A stretch of 64,000 nucleotides of DNA, taken from positions 1,054,001 through 1,118,000 of the forward strand of contig NZ_CP088252.1 in the NCBI RefSeq assembly GCF_021117385.1, in the 5' to 3' direction. A program made the translations under genes and the position numbers. This stretch comes from Frateuria soli. Lineage in GTDB: Bacteria; Pseudomonadota; Gammaproteobacteria; Xanthomonadales; Rhodanobacteraceae. Shown one piece after another: positions 55,907 to 64,000 of the stretch. The notes below the pieces were generated by a model. That model was not told where the DNA came from. It searched no databases and saw nothing but the letters and a program-made list of their open reading frames with translations. The first letter of the stretch is position 1; each line of letters begins with the position of its first letter.

Positions 55907-56482
55907 TGCCGGCCGCACGCGGAAGGCGAGGCTGATCCGCGGTCCCATCGGCGCGCGCTGCTTGGGAATGCCGTGGTCGTAGTGGAACTGGCTGGCGTAA
56001 TCCATCGTCAGCAGGCTGCCCGCGACCAGGTCCAGATGCAGCGCGCGCCGTGGCGGGCGCTTGGCGCGGATCACCATCTCGCGCGTGGCGCCCAGCGACA
56101 GCAGCGCGATCGGGTGCCCGCGCACGAGCTCTTCGAGCTTGTCGTTGTGCGGCGCCACGCTGTCGTGCTCGTCGCGGTAGAGATTCAGGCCCACGCTGGT
56201 GAAGGGCGCATCGACCATCGCGCGCACGGCCGCCAGTGCCTCGTGCAGCGGCGCGGGCAGGGCTGGATCGGCCAGCTCGAAATGCGCGCGCAGGCGCGGC
56301 ACATCTACCTCGCGCTCGTACATCATGCGGCGGCCGCCGCGCCAGGCGGTGCCCTCGAACAGCTGCGCGAACCAGGCCTGCGCGGTCGCAGCCGGCACCA
56401 CCTCGGGCATGTAGACCACGCGGCCGCCGGCGTCGTCGATGAGTACCTGCGGACCCGCGTCGAAAAGCGAGAACTGGGCCAT
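55895..56482 (-). CDS. alkB: AlkB-type 2-oxoglutarate/Fe(II) dioxygenase
   Basis: The 195-aa protein has the AlkB features: NLYRDEHDSVAPHNDKLEE (Fe ligands His and Asp), LSLGATREMVIR, FHYDHGIPKQ (third Fe ligand) and RISLAFRVRP with the 2-oxoglutarate Arg. It is shorter than E. coli AlkB and resembles the ALKBH2/3-like bacterial group. Repair of alkylated DNA or RNA bases is the likely role. It lies 7 bases after a CDF transporter gene and in line with a Nei-type glycosylase, giving a mixed repair/transport operon. Confidence 0.88.
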   Translation of the reverse strand: MAQFSLFDAGPQVLIDDAGGRVVYMPEVVPAATAQAWFAQLFEGTAWRGGRRMMYEREVDVPRLRAHFELADPALPAPLHEALAAVRAMVDAPFTSVGLNLYRDEHDSVAPHNDKLEELVRGHPIALLSLGATREMVIRAKRPPRRALHLDLVAGSLLTMDYASQFHYDHGIPKQRAPMGPRISLAFRVRPAPSP

Positions 56483-56489
56483 GGCCGGG

Positions 56490-57455
56490 TCACTCTTTCG
56501 GCCCGTTGTCCCGCGCGATGGCGTGCTGTCGCGCATGCCACGTTTCGGTCGTCTGTGGCTTGACGAACAGCGAGGTGACCTCGGCGTGCCGGCGCCTGAC
56601 CGCCTGCTCGATGCGGTTGATGCATTGCTCGATCTGTGGCGTGGTGAGCCGGTCCTCGAACTCGGCGCTCAACGCCGCGACCACGGTGTGCGGACCCATC
56701 TGCACCGTCAGCACGCCATTGACCCGCCCCACGCCCGGATCGTTGGCGGCGATCGCCAGCAGCGACTCGCGCAGCCTCGGATGCGCCGGCTCGCCCAGCA
56801 GCAGTCCCTTGCTCTCGCGGGCCAGCAGGGCCGCCGCGATCGCCAGCACGATGGCGATGCCGAGCGAGGCGGCGCCGTCGAGTTCGGGCATGTCGAACAC
56901 GCGGGAGGAGACCACGCCGGCGAGCGCGATCAGCAGACCGAGCAGTGCCGCCGAATCCTCCAGCAGCACCGTGAAGGTGGTCGGATCCTTGCTCTTGCGG
57001 AAGGCCTCGAAGTAGCCCATCGAGCCCTTGACCGCGCGGAACTCCCGCAGCGCGAGATACCACGAGCTTCCCTCGAACAGCATCGACACGCCCAGCACGA
57101 TGTAGTTGACCAGCGGGTCGCCCATCGGCTCGGGATCGCGCAGGTGGCTCACGCCTTCGAACAGCGACACGCCCGCGCCCAGCGCGAACACGAGCAGCGC
57201 GACGATGAAGGACCAGAAATACAGCTCGCGTCCGTGGCCGAACGGGTGTGTCGCGTCCGGCGGGAGCGCGGCACGCTTCATGCCGTAGAGCAGCAGCAGT
57301 TCGTTGGACGTGTCGACCAGCGAATGCACGCCTTCGCTGAGCATCGCCGAACTGCCCGACATCCAGGCCGCCACGAACTTCGCGATTGCGATGGCAAAGT
57401 TGCCGGCGAGCGCCGCGTAGACGACCAGGCGCGAATTGGAGGACGACGAGGACAT
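56490..57455 (-). CDS. Cation diffusion facilitator transporter (ZnT9-like subgroup), second copy
   Basis: The 321-aa six-helix CDF has HSLVDTSNELLLLYGM in TM2 and LLEDSAALLGLLIAL in TM5, again an ED pair where most CDFs have HxxxD. It shares FGHGRELYFWSF with the 26.9-kb paralogue (WGRAMYFWSF). The C-terminal cytoplasmic domain ends with TSLFVKP. It lies 2 bases downstream of the glycosylase gene and 7 upstream of alkB. Confidence 0.85.
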   Translation of the reverse strand: MSSSSSNSRLVVYAALAGNFAIAIAKFVAAWMSGSSAMLSEGVHSLVDTSNELLLLYGMKRAALPPDATHPFGHGRELYFWSFIVALLVFALGAGVSLFEGVSHLRDPEPMGDPLVNYIVLGVSMLFEGSSWYLALREFRAVKGSMGYFEAFRKSKDPTTFTVLLEDSAALLGLLIALAGVVSSRVFDMPELDGAASLGIAIVLAIAAALLARESKGLLLGEPAHPRLRESLLAIAANDPGVGRVNGVLTVQMGPHTVVAALSAEFEDRLTTPQIEQCINRIEQAVRRRHAEVTSLFVKPQTTETWHARQHAIARDNGPKE

Positions 57456-57457
57456 CC

Positions 57458-58195
57458 TCAACCCTCCACGTAGCGCCGCTGGCACAGCTCGCAGAAGAAG
57501 CTGCGGCGGTTGGTCCTGCCGAGGTAGGCGCGATGGAACTTCACCTGGTCGCGCGGGCAGATGCTCCTGTTGTGCGCCAGCCAGTGCTTGCGCAGCACGA
57601 AGGCGCGCTTCCATGCGAGGAACTCGAAACTGTACTGGCGCGCCTGTTCGACGAGTTCGCGCAGCTTGCGTGCCGGCAATGCGCCGATGGTCGAGAGCGG
57701 GTGCGTGCGGATACGGAACAGCACCTCGTTCTTGATGATGTTGCCCACGCCGGCGAAGACGTCCTGGTCCAGCAGCGCGTCGCAGGCGAGGGTTTCCGGC
57801 ATCGCGCGCAGGCGCTTGCGCGCGAGCGCCGGGTCCCACGCGTCGGACATCACGTCGGTACGCCAGTCGTAGAGTCCGTCCAGCTCGCCCTCCAGCAGGC
57901 GCACCGAGCAACTGTAGAAGTTGAGCTCGCCCGCATCGAACCGCAGGCTCAGTCGCGGGATGTTTTCCTTGCGTTCGTCGATACGGTAGCTGCCGAACAT
58001 CAGCAGGTGGATGCGGATGGTCACGTCCGGCAGTTCGATCAGCGTCTGCTTGCCAAAGCTGCGGACGGCGACCACCGGCTGGCCGACGAGCCGGTCCATG
58101 TCGATCCGGGCGTTGCCTTCGGCATGGCGGATCGTGCGCCCGGTAAAGGGCGCCAGCTCTTCCCGCAGAATGACGATCGAAGGGCCTTCGGGCAC
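57458..58195 (-). CDS. nei: Fpg/Nei-family DNA glycosylase (endonuclease VIII-like)
   Basis: The 245-aa protein starts MPEGPSIVILREELAPF: Pro2 is the catalytic imino nucleophile and Glu3 the acid, and the extra Ser of PEGPS marks the Nei side of the family. GVGNIIKNEVLFR is the helix-two-turn-helix. The C-terminal zinc finger is NRSICPRD ... RSFFCELCQRRY; the second Cys expected in the first pair is Asp. It should excise oxidised pyrimidines with AP-lyase activity if the finger still folds. It is the first gene of the nei-CDF-alkB group. Confidence 0.88.
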   Translation of the reverse strand: MPEGPSIVILREELAPFTGRTIRHAEGNARIDMDRLVGQPVVAVRSFGKQTLIELPDVTIRIHLLMFGSYRIDERKENIPRLSLRFDAGELNFYSCSVRLLEGELDGLYDWRTDVMSDAWDPALARKRLRAMPETLACDALLDQDVFAGVGNIIKNEVLFRIRTHPLSTIGALPARKLRELVEQARQYSFEFLAWKRAFVLRKHWLAHNRSICPRDQVKFHRAYLGRTNRRSFFCELCQRRYVEG

Positions 58196-58270
58196 GAATC
58201 ACCTGTCGTGGTTTTCTTGCGCTGATTGTGGGCGGGCAGGGGGCACGTCGGAGTGAACGCCCCGGTGATG

Positions 58271-58318
58271 CGCGAGCGCACCCGTCTGCGACCGCGATGC
58301 CCGAGGCGGGCTCCTACA
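58271..58318. repeat. Half REP-type repeat
   Basis: GCGATGCCCGAGGCGGGCTCCTACA matches the right arm of the 27.8-kb element, preceded by a decayed GAGCGCACCCGTCTGCGACC left arm. Confidence 0.5.
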
Positions 58319-59090
58319 ACGAACCGAGCATGCGCTTCAGTGCCAGGGCGTTGGCTGTCGCATGGCCCAGCGCCGTGTTGTCGAGGATGCACCAGGCTTC
58401 CGGTGCGCGCCGCAATCGCCGGGCGATGCGTTCGAGCGCCTGGGGCGCGTAGGCGTCGTAGTAGGCGCGTGGCGATCCGTGGAGCCGCAGGTAGATCCGC
58501 TGGCGATCGCCTCCGGGCAGCGCCGCGCGTGGCACGCGCGCCGGATCGGCGGCGACGCGCGAGACATGCTGCTCGCGCAGCGCCTGATCGACGCTCGCCG
58601 CGAACCACGAGGCATGCCTGGGCTCGCATGCCAGCGGGCCTCCGTAACATCCCCGCAGGCGCTCGAAGAAGGGCAGGGCGACCGACGCCTCGAACGCCAG
58701 GCTTGGCGGCAGCTGCAGCAGCAACCAGCCCAGCTTGCCGCCCAGACCGCCGACCTCGTCGAGAAACGCGGACACCAGGCCGTCGCATGACTGCAGCCGG
58801 CACTCGTGGCTGATCGTTCTGGGCATCTTGGTGGCGAAACGGAACCCCGATGGCACGCTGTCCGCCCAACGGCGCCAGGTTGCCGGGCGGTGATGCCGGT
58901 AGAAGCTGGAGTTGATCTCCACGCAATCGAAGACCTGCGCGTAGCGCTCCAGCGTGCTGCCATCGGCCGGGAAGGCCGCGGCGTGCGCCTTCGGGATCGA
59001 CCATCCGGCGCAGCCGATGTGCGGCGCGCCGATCCTCAACCTTTCGCCCCGCGCAGGATTCCGGGAGCACGCCCCGTGCATGGCCGCCAT
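58314..59090 (-). CDS. DUF72 (YecE-like) protein
   Basis: The 258-aa TIM-barrel-type protein has HIGCAGWSIPK, the central FDCVEINSSFYRH, FATKMPRTISHECRL and GWLLLQLPPSLAFE, all DUF72 markers. A late SPRAYYDAY and WCILDNTALGHATANAL complete the family pattern. Function is unknown; proposed roles are in sugar or nucleic-acid chemistry without proof. The start may be the ATG at 59090 or 59081. Confidence 0.82.
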   Translation of the reverse strand: MAAMHGACSRNPARGERLRIGAPHIGCAGWSIPKAHAAAFPADGSTLERYAQVFDCVEINSSFYRHHRPATWRRWADSVPSGFRFATKMPRTISHECRLQSCDGLVSAFLDEVGGLGGKLGWLLLQLPPSLAFEASVALPFFERLRGCYGGPLACEPRHASWFAASVDQALREQHVSRVAADPARVPRAALPGGDRQRIYLRLHGSPRAYYDAYAPQALERIARRLRRAPEAWCILDNTALGHATANALALKRMLGSL

Positions 59091-59163
59091 CCATCCCGGG
59101 CGCGCACAGGGCGCGCTGAGCGGCGATCCGCGCCCACGCCGAGCGGACGTCGCCGGGCCCCGA

Positions 59164-59940
59164 TCACCGGGCCGGCTTGCGGAACCGGTACATGAACTGG
59201 TCCGTGTGTCCGCGGATCGACTTGTCGAACACCTTGATGTCGTGCGGATCGGCCGGATTGCGCAGTGCGTCGCTCTGGCCGTCGAAAACGAAACCGGCCG
59301 ATTCGGCCTGCTTCCTGACGATGGCCGGGTCGATGCGATGCAGCGTGTCGGTGTCGCGCATGCCCGACCCGGCCGGAGCCACGTGATCGATCACGATGAA
59401 CACGCCGCCGGGTTTGAGCACCTTGTAGACCTGCTTGTCGAGCACCACCGGGTCGACCTCGCCCATGAACTTGTCGGGGTAGTCGTGGTAGTTCTGCGAG
59501 GTGAACACCACGTCCACCGATTCGGGCGCATCGAGCTTCGCGGCCGGCTGGGTGAGCACGCTGACGTTGGCGTAGTGCGGCTGTTTGCTCAGCTTGCGCA
59601 GGTTGGCCACGTCCGACCGGGCCTCGTTGGCGTACTCGTCGGGCCACAGCGCATAGACGTGCCCGCTGGGCCCGACCACGCCGCTGAACACGCGCGTGAA
59701 GTAGCCGCTGCCTGGGATCAGCTCGAGCACCTTGTCGCCCGGCTTGACCTCGGCAAAGGCCATCACCTGGGCGATCTTGCGGCGGGCGTCGTCGGCGCGA
59801 TCGGCCTGGCGACCGGGATCGTTGATGGCGGCGGCAAGATAGGGCGGTTGCGCGTGCTGCGCGGTGTCCTGCGGGGCAGGCGCAGCGTGGGCGGCGGGCA
59901 GGACGAGGGCGATCGCGGCGGCGAGGACGAGCGTGCGCAT
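59164..59940 (-). CDS. Exported SAM-dependent methyltransferase-like protein
   Basis: The product is 258 aa with a signal peptide (LVLAAAIALVLPAAHA) and AAGGAG 7 bases before the ATG. The methyltransferase fold shows VLELIPGSGYFTRVFSG, HVYALWPDE, VFTSQNYHDYPDKFMG and VLKPGGVFIVIDHVAPAGSG. Exported class I methyltransferases of this type are widespread in Proteobacteria with unknown substrate. It precedes no obvious partner. Confidence 0.83.
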   Translation of the reverse strand: MRTLVLAAAIALVLPAAHAAPAPQDTAQHAQPPYLAAAINDPGRQADRADDARRKIAQVMAFAEVKPGDKVLELIPGSGYFTRVFSGVVGPSGHVYALWPDEYANEARSDVANLRKLSKQPHYANVSVLTQPAAKLDAPESVDVVFTSQNYHDYPDKFMGEVDPVVLDKQVYKVLKPGGVFIVIDHVAPAGSGMRDTDTLHRIDPAIVRKQAESAGFVFDGQSDALRNPADPHDIKVFDKSIRGHTDQFMYRFRKPAR

Positions 59941-60140
59941 GTCGGGCTCCTTCGGTGGGCTCTGCGGATTGTGCGCCCCGGCATGGCCGAAGGCGCCGTG
60001 ACTTCCGGGGGATGGTCCGGTCCCCGGCCGCCACGCCAATGCAGAACGACGGGCCCGGCTCGGGCCAGGCTCGCTCAGGTCATCCGCTCCAGGCCATCCC
60101 TGGCCCTGCTTGCCTCCCTGCCGATCGTGAGGGCTTGCGC

Positions 60141-60422
60141 TCAGTGGGCGCCACCGGAGGAGTTGGGGGTGGTGGAGGCCGGTGCCGGCATGCCCGCCGT
60201 GGACGAGGGCGGCGGCATGGTGGCCGGCGGCGTCATCGCCGTGGACGAGGACGGTGGCGCCATCGGCGTGGTCGGCTCGACTGGCGTGGTCGGTGTCGTG
60301 GCCGGCGCGGTTGCCGGCGTGGCCGGGCCCGTCTCGGCATTTTCGTCGGTGCTGCGGTTGCAGGCGGTCAGTGCGAACGAGGAAGCCAGCAGCAGGCTCC
60401 AGCACAGCAGGCGGATCTTCAT
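60141..60422 (-). CDS. Small Thr/Pro-rich lipoprotein
   Basis: The 93-aa product has lipoprotein signal and lipobox LTAC (Cys21). The mature part is a low-complexity chain of Thr, Pro, Ala and Ser with no folded domain, ending NSSGGAH. AAGGAG lies 9 bases before the ATG. It is probably an envelope spacer or surface-exposed tether; no function is assigned. Confidence 0.72.
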   Translation of the reverse strand: MKIRLLCWSLLLASSFALTACNRSTDENAETGPATPATAPATTPTTPVEPTTPMAPPSSSTAMTPPATMPPPSSTAGMPAPASTTPNSSGGAH

Positions 60423-60446
60423 GGGCGTGCTCCTTCGGTAGAACGG

Positions 60447-60866
60447 TCAGTGGGGCTGGGAGACGGCGCGGGTGACTTCCTGTTGCAGCGAGCGGGCGTC
60501 CGTGCGCTCCAGGTCGGCCAACGAAACGATGCCGCATAGCGCCCCCTTGGCGTCGACCACCGGTACCCGCCGGATCTGCTGGCGCTCCATCAGATTCGCG
60601 CAGTCTTCCAGGGTCGAGTCCTCCCGGATCACCATCGGCGGCGCAGTCATGCAGTCCTGCACGCGCACGTCCAGCGGGTTGCGGCCGGCGGCCAGCGTCC
60701 GCACGACAATGTCGCGATCGGTGATCACGCCGACCGGACGGCGGTCCAGGTCGACCACCGGGATCTCGCCGACATCCTCGTCACGCATGGCGCGGGCGAC
60801 TTCCTCCAGCGGCGAGGTGGCCAGGCAGAACTTCGGGTTGCGGGTCATCACGCGGTCGAGGTCCAT
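60447..60866 (-). CDS. Two-CBS-domain protein
   Basis: The 139-aa protein consists of two CBS domains: MTRNPKFCLATSPLEEVARAM ... GVITDRDIVVRTLA and CMTAPPMVIREDSTLEDCANLM ... GIVSLADLERTD. CBS pairs bind adenine nucleotides and act as energy or ionic sensors. It lies 24 bases before the lipoprotein gene on the same strand. Confidence 0.88.
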   Translation of the reverse strand: MDLDRVMTRNPKFCLATSPLEEVARAMRDEDVGEIPVVDLDRRPVGVITDRDIVVRTLAAGRNPLDVRVQDCMTAPPMVIREDSTLEDCANLMERQQIRRVPVVDAKGALCGIVSLADLERTDARSLQQEVTRAVSQPH

Positions 60867-61024
60867 GGGTAACTCCGGAGGCGGCGGCGGGGGGACGGGG
60901 GGGTTGCATGTTCCTCGCGCCCGGTTGAATGCGGTGTGCGTGGATCATGAAGGGTGCGTGCAATCCACGCGCTGCGCGCCCTCTCCCCGCCAGGGAGGTG
61001 AGGGAGCTCATCCGGCAGGACCGC

Positions 61025-61522
61025 CTACGTCAGCGCCGTCGGCTGTTCGAACGGCAGCGGCGTGGCGCCCGCGCGGGCAAGTGCGGGCTCGGCGCGCGCC
61101 AGCTGCTCCTTGTCACCGTCGAGCACGACCAGGATGCGGCCGGCCGCGATCTCGTCCTCGAACTTGCGCCGTACCGGGTCCGGCACGGAGGCACCCACCA
61201 GCGCGCTGGCCCAGCCGCCGGTCAGGGCGCCGGCGGCGGTCAGCCCGGCCACGCCTGCCACGGTGATGCCTACCGGCGGGATCGCCACGGCTACGATTCC
61301 GGCCAGCAAGCCGATCGCACCTCCGCCGACCAGGCCGCGCACCGCGGCGGGGTAGAAGTCGCTGCCGGCTTCCTTGTGCTGCTCGGGGGCCGCTTCCAGT
61401 TCGATATCGGAGCGGGCGATCAGCGAAATGTCCGCTTCGGGCACGCCTGCCGCGCGCGCAGCCTGCATGACGGTCTTGGCGGTCCCGGCATCGGGGGTGC
61501 TGAATACGTGGCGGGTCTTCAT
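61025..61522 (-). CDS. Small membrane-associated protein with glycine-rich hydrophobic core
   Basis: The 165-aa protein has a soluble start (MKTRHVFSTPDAGTAKTVMQ, ISLIARSDIELE). A Gly/Ala/Val hydrophobic hairpin (about 70-115: GLVGGGAIGLLAGIVAVAIP and TVAGVAGLTAAGALTGGWAS) follows, then a soluble tail containing ILVVLDGDKEQL. This resembles DUF1269/glycine-zipper stress proteins. GAGGAAC lies 6 bases before the ATG. No function is assigned. Confidence 0.72.
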   Translation of the reverse strand: MKTRHVFSTPDAGTAKTVMQAARAAGVPEADISLIARSDIELEAAPEQHKEAGSDFYPAAVRGLVGGGAIGLLAGIVAVAIPPVGITVAGVAGLTAAGALTGGWASALVGASVPDPVRRKFEDEIAAGRILVVLDGDKEQLARAEPALARAGATPLPFEQPTALT

Positions 61523-61645
61523 GGCGTTCCTCGCGGGGGACGGGACGGGCGCGGGGACGGCCCGGCGGCCATCCTTGGCCAGCGCGGGTAGGCAGGGCGT
61601 CGGCTGCGGGTGTCCATGGCGTGAGCGCCGGCTTACCATGGCCCC

Positions 61646-61828
61646 ATGGAGCTTCCGCTTCCCTCCGACGATCCGCCGCCCGTGCGGCCCACCGAGCCCG
61701 ATCCGGCCGAGTGCTGCGGCGAGGGTTGCGTGCCTTGCGTACTCGATCGCTACGACGAGGCGCTGGAACGCTACCGGTCGGCGCTCGCAGCCTGGCAGGC
61801 ACGTCATCCGGATGTCCCCGCACCCTGA
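61646..61828 (+). CDS. Oxidoreductase-like domain protein
   Basis: The 60-aa protein has PDPAECCGEGCVPCVLDRYDEALERY, the four-cysteine ECCGxGCxPCV motif of the oxidoreductase-like (PF09791-type) family. The fold may bind metal; function is unknown. It lies 55 bases upstream of the flavin monooxygenase gene on the same strand. Confidence 0.82.
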   Translation: MELPLPSDDPPPVRPTEPDPAECCGEGCVPCVLDRYDEALERYRSALAAWQARHPDVPAP

Positions 61829-61883
61829 GGCCGTGGCGCCGCTGCCGCCATGCCCGTGACATCGTTGCTGCTAGTCTCCGGGC

Positions 61884-63011
61884 ATGCCGTCGAACGCCAT
61901 GCCCGTGCTGATCGCCGGCGCCGGTCCGACCGGACTGGCTGCTGCGTTGTTGCTCGCCCGACGCGGGATCCCGGTGCGCATCGTCGACAAATCGACCGCG
62001 CCCAGCGGCCATTCCAAGGCCCTGGCCGTCAACCCGCGAACGCAGGAACTGCTCGAGGACACCGGCGTGACCGCGCGCATGCTGGCCACGGGCTGGGATG
62101 TATGCGGCCTGTCGCTGCACCGGCAGGGCCACGAGGACGTCGCGGTGCCGACGTCGCCCCTGCTCGAAACCGGCCGTTCGTTGCTCTCGCTCTCGCAATC
62201 GCGCACCGAGTCCATGCTGGCCGATGCACTACGGGCGCAGGGCGTCAGCGTGGAGCGCGGGGTGAAACTGGACGCTCTGGCGCAGGACGAGGACGGCGTC
62301 ACCGTGGGGCTGGTGCACCCCGACGGCAGCGTGGAACGCACCCGCGCGCCGCTGCTGTACGGCGCCGACGGTGCGCACAGCACGGTACGCCAGGCATTGG
62401 GGCTGGCCTTTCCCGGCGACGAGTTGCCCGAGCCCTGGCAACTGTGGGACCTGCACCTGGCGACGCCGCTGGCCCCCGACCGCGCGCACCTGTTCCTGTT
62501 GCCGGACGGCTTCCTGTTCGCGCTGCGCGTGCGCGGGGACCTGTGGCGCGTGATGGGCAACGGCGCCCGGCCGCTGGCGGCGCTGCCGGATGGCACCGTG
62601 TGCGGCGACGTGCGGTGGCGGTCCCACTTCCACATCGCGCACCGCGTGGCCGAGCGCGCCGGGGTGGGACGCGTGCTGCTCGGCGGCGATGCGGCGCACA
62701 TCCACTCGCCGCTGGGCGCGCGTGGGATGAACCTCGGCATCGAGGATGCCTACGTCTTCGCCGACTGCGCCGCGGACGCGCTCAACGGCCGCCTCTCGCG
62801 CCTGGCCGGTTACGCGCAGTTGCGCCATCCGGTGCATCGCCAGGTGGTCCGGCGCGTGGGCGCACTGACCCGCCTGATGCACGGTCGACCTGCGACCCTG
62901 CGGGAGCTGCGCGACGTGCTGGTGCCGCGGCTGATGCGCTTTGGCCCCGCGCGGCGCCAGTTCCTGCGCGTGGCCGGCGGCCTGGACCACCCCGTCCGCA
63001 CCCGCGGGTAG
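61884..63011 (+). CDS. FAD-dependent aromatic-hydroxylase-type monooxygenase
   Basis: The 375-aa flavoprotein has the FAD dinucleotide motif AGAGPTGLAAALLLARRG near residue 11, the GADGAHSTVRQAL (DG) motif and GGDAAHIHSPLGARGMNLGIEDA (GD motif). These define the PHBH/UbiH-like group A monooxygenases. The C-terminus is short, without the thioredoxin-like domain of phenol hydroxylases. The substrate is unknown; ubiquinone-type or aromatic hydroxylation are options. Confidence 0.85.
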   Translation: MPSNAMPVLIAGAGPTGLAAALLLARRGIPVRIVDKSTAPSGHSKALAVNPRTQELLEDTGVTARMLATGWDVCGLSLHRQGHEDVAVPTSPLLETGRSLLSLSQSRTESMLADALRAQGVSVERGVKLDALAQDEDGVTVGLVHPDGSVERTRAPLLYGADGAHSTVRQALGLAFPGDELPEPWQLWDLHLATPLAPDRAHLFLLPDGFLFALRVRGDLWRVMGNGARPLAALPDGTVCGDVRWRSHFHIAHRVAERAGVGRVLLGGDAAHIHSPLGARGMNLGIEDAYVFADCAADALNGRLSRLAGYAQLRHPVHRQVVRRVGALTRLMHGRPATLRELRDVLVPRLMRFGPARRQFLRVAGGLDHPVRTRG

Positions 63012-63140
63012 GGCATGCGGCGGGCATCTTGGCCGGACGTCCAAACGTGCACTGGCTCCCGTTTGCCATTCCCCTGCGTTGATCGCGCAACCTGCCGCCT
63101 GTAGATTCGTTCAGGCAATTCGTTTTCGGGGGGAGTTCAC

Positions 63141-63659
63141 ATGAAGAAGTTTGCCTGGGTGGCCGGTAGCGCCATGTTGCTGGCCGCATGCGGGGGATCG
63201 CAGGACACGCGCGTGCCGGTCGAGCTGGGCAGCCTGGTGACGCCGGCGTCGGCGCCGTGGCTGCAGGTCGAACAGGATACGCAGGACGTCGAGGTCCGCG
63301 GCCTGGAGGATTCGCTCACGCTCAAGCCCACGCCGCCGGTGTCCGAGGTGCTGCAGGCGCGCCTGCGCCAGGCGCTGGCGCCCGAGTATTTCACCGACCT
63401 GGTCATCCATTGCGAGCAGGTGTTCGCCGAGATGCGCGTGGATCCGGAAGCCACGCCGGCCAGCGTCACGCTCGAACTGGGCACCCATTGCGGCATCGAC
63501 GCGCGCGGGGTGGGTCCGGACAAGACCTACCATGCCTCGCCCTCCATGCCGGCGCCAGCCGGTGGCGATTACGCCAAGGCGCTGACCCGGTTGCTGGCGG
63601 CCGGCTCGGACGACATTGCCCGCCAGTTGCGCGCCGACGTGAAGGCCACGGCGCGCTGA
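63141..63659 (+). CDS. Putative lipoprotein of unknown function
   Basis: The 172-aa product has lipobox LAAC (Cys17) after MKKFAWVAGSAMLL. The mature protein alternates short beta and helix segments with two further cysteines (VIHCEQVF and GTHCGID), possibly disulfide-bonded. No domain is recognised. GGGGGGAG lies 8 bases before the ATG. Confidence 0.75.
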   Translation: MKKFAWVAGSAMLLAACGGSQDTRVPVELGSLVTPASAPWLQVEQDTQDVEVRGLEDSLTLKPTPPVSEVLQARLRQALAPEYFTDLVIHCEQVFAEMRVDPEATPASVTLELGTHCGIDARGVGPDKTYHASPSMPAPAGGDYAKALTRLLAAGSDDIARQLRADVKATAR

Positions 63660-63665
63660 CGCCTT

Positions 63666-64000
63666 TCAGGCCGGTCCCGGCATGAAATGCCGGCGCAGGT
63701 CCTGCTGCCCGCGCAGCAGGACCGGTGCCGGGAAGCAGGTCGGCCAGGTGCCGCGGTAGTCCAGCTCGGCATCCAGCAGCTCGCGCTCGACCAGCAGCTG
63801 CACCATCGCCAGCGGATCGGCGCAGGCCAACACCTTGCCCAGCGACGAAGCGGGCGCCTGCGGGGCATTGACGCGTTCGACCAGCGCCTCGATCACGTTG
63901 GCGGGCATTTCCCAGTGCCGCACCGCGCGCAGCGAAAGCCGCGCGCCGATGCGCATGCAGCCGGCCAGGAACACGGGCGAGAACGGCCCCAGCGACGGTG
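63666..64000 (-). CDS. HDOD-type protein, 3' part (5' end outside window)
   Basis: The minus-strand frame is open from the window edge to a stop at 63666, about 110 residues. It reads FLAGCMRIGARLSLRAVRHWEMPANVIEALVERVN, then a helical segment and a tail ending LRRHFMPGPA. The RHWEMPANVIEAL pattern resembles the late helix of HDOD signal-output domains. With the N-terminus missing the call is tentative. Confidence 0.5.
   Translation of the reverse strand, partial: PSLGPFSPVFLAGCMRIGARLSLRAVRHWEMPANVIEALVERVNAPQAPASSLGKVLACADPLAMVQLLVERELLDAELDYRGTWPTCFPAPVLLRGQQDLRRHFMPGPA

Overview
The window is about 64 kb of high-GC DNA with dense gene packing and short intergenic hairpins. Gene content and order point to a gammaproteobacterium of the Xanthomonadales, most likely Rhodanobacteraceae (Rhodanobacter, Dyella or Frateuria-like). 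Supporting signs are the phoB-phoR-ppk-ppx block, an EfpL/YeiP-type elongation factor, an NAD-type isocitrate dehydrogenase, a cysPTWA sulfate operon, many TonB/sensor-kinase genes and palindromic GTAGGAGCGCAC-type repeats. The taxon is an inference; no rRNA or tRNA gene is present to confirm it.

Layout. 0-5.4 kb: the 3' part of a giant repetitive two-partner-secretion-type exoprotein with a translationally coupled exported protein. 5.5-10.4 kb (minus strand): an orphan tssA, a FUSC membrane protein, efpL and a short-chain dehydrogenase. 10.45-11.28 kb: a non-coding tandem array of ~203-bp units. 11.3-20.3 kb (minus): lpxH, a periplasmic cyclophilin, ppx, ppk1, phoR, phoB and a BepA-like protease. 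20.4-24 kb (plus): grxC, an AhpD-like gene, idh and a DUF2254 membrane protein. 24.2-31.8 kb (minus): an ECF41 sigma factor with its AhpD-like partner, an LpxO-like hydroxylase, a CDF transporter, slp, rlmJ, a DMT transporter and a second cyclophilin. 32-37.6 kb: a phosphate-selective-type porin convergent with cysPTWA. 37.7-39.6 kb: an arsenic operon arsR-arsI-arsC-aqpS with no ArsB/Acr3 pump. 40-41.6 kb: an alcohol dehydrogenase and a decayed DNA glycosylase. 41.8-46.2 kb: TonB receptor, YfiR-like protein, CHASE8-type histidine kinase and stand-alone receiver, overlapping or closely spaced. 46.3-48 kb: a decayed PAS fragment, then PadR plus HAAS-domain membrane protein. 48-54 kb: a small conserved protein, a methyltransferase and two multi-PAS hybrid histidine kinases. 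54.1-64 kb: an M28 peptidase, alkB, a second CDF transporter, a Nei-type glycosylase, DUF72, a methyltransferase, lipoproteins, a CBS protein, a flavin monooxygenase and a truncated HDOD-type gene at the edge.

Genes acting together. PhoB/PhoR, Ppk and Ppx form a phosphate-sensing and polyphosphate-turnover module. The ars genes should reduce arsenate, pass arsenite through a channel and cleave organoarsenicals. CysP, T, W and A import sulfate or thiosulfate. The 41.8-46.2 kb genes look like one outer-membrane-to-cytoplasm signalling line.

The most notable observations are the TonB receptor-YfiR-CHASE8 kinase-receiver operon, a PhoR lacking its membrane-anchor region, the pump-less ars operon, a candidate ECF41 autoregulatory promoter, and dispersed palindromic repeats, one pair of which lies inside the cys operon. 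No CRISPR array, transposase, integrase, rRNA or tRNA gene was seen.
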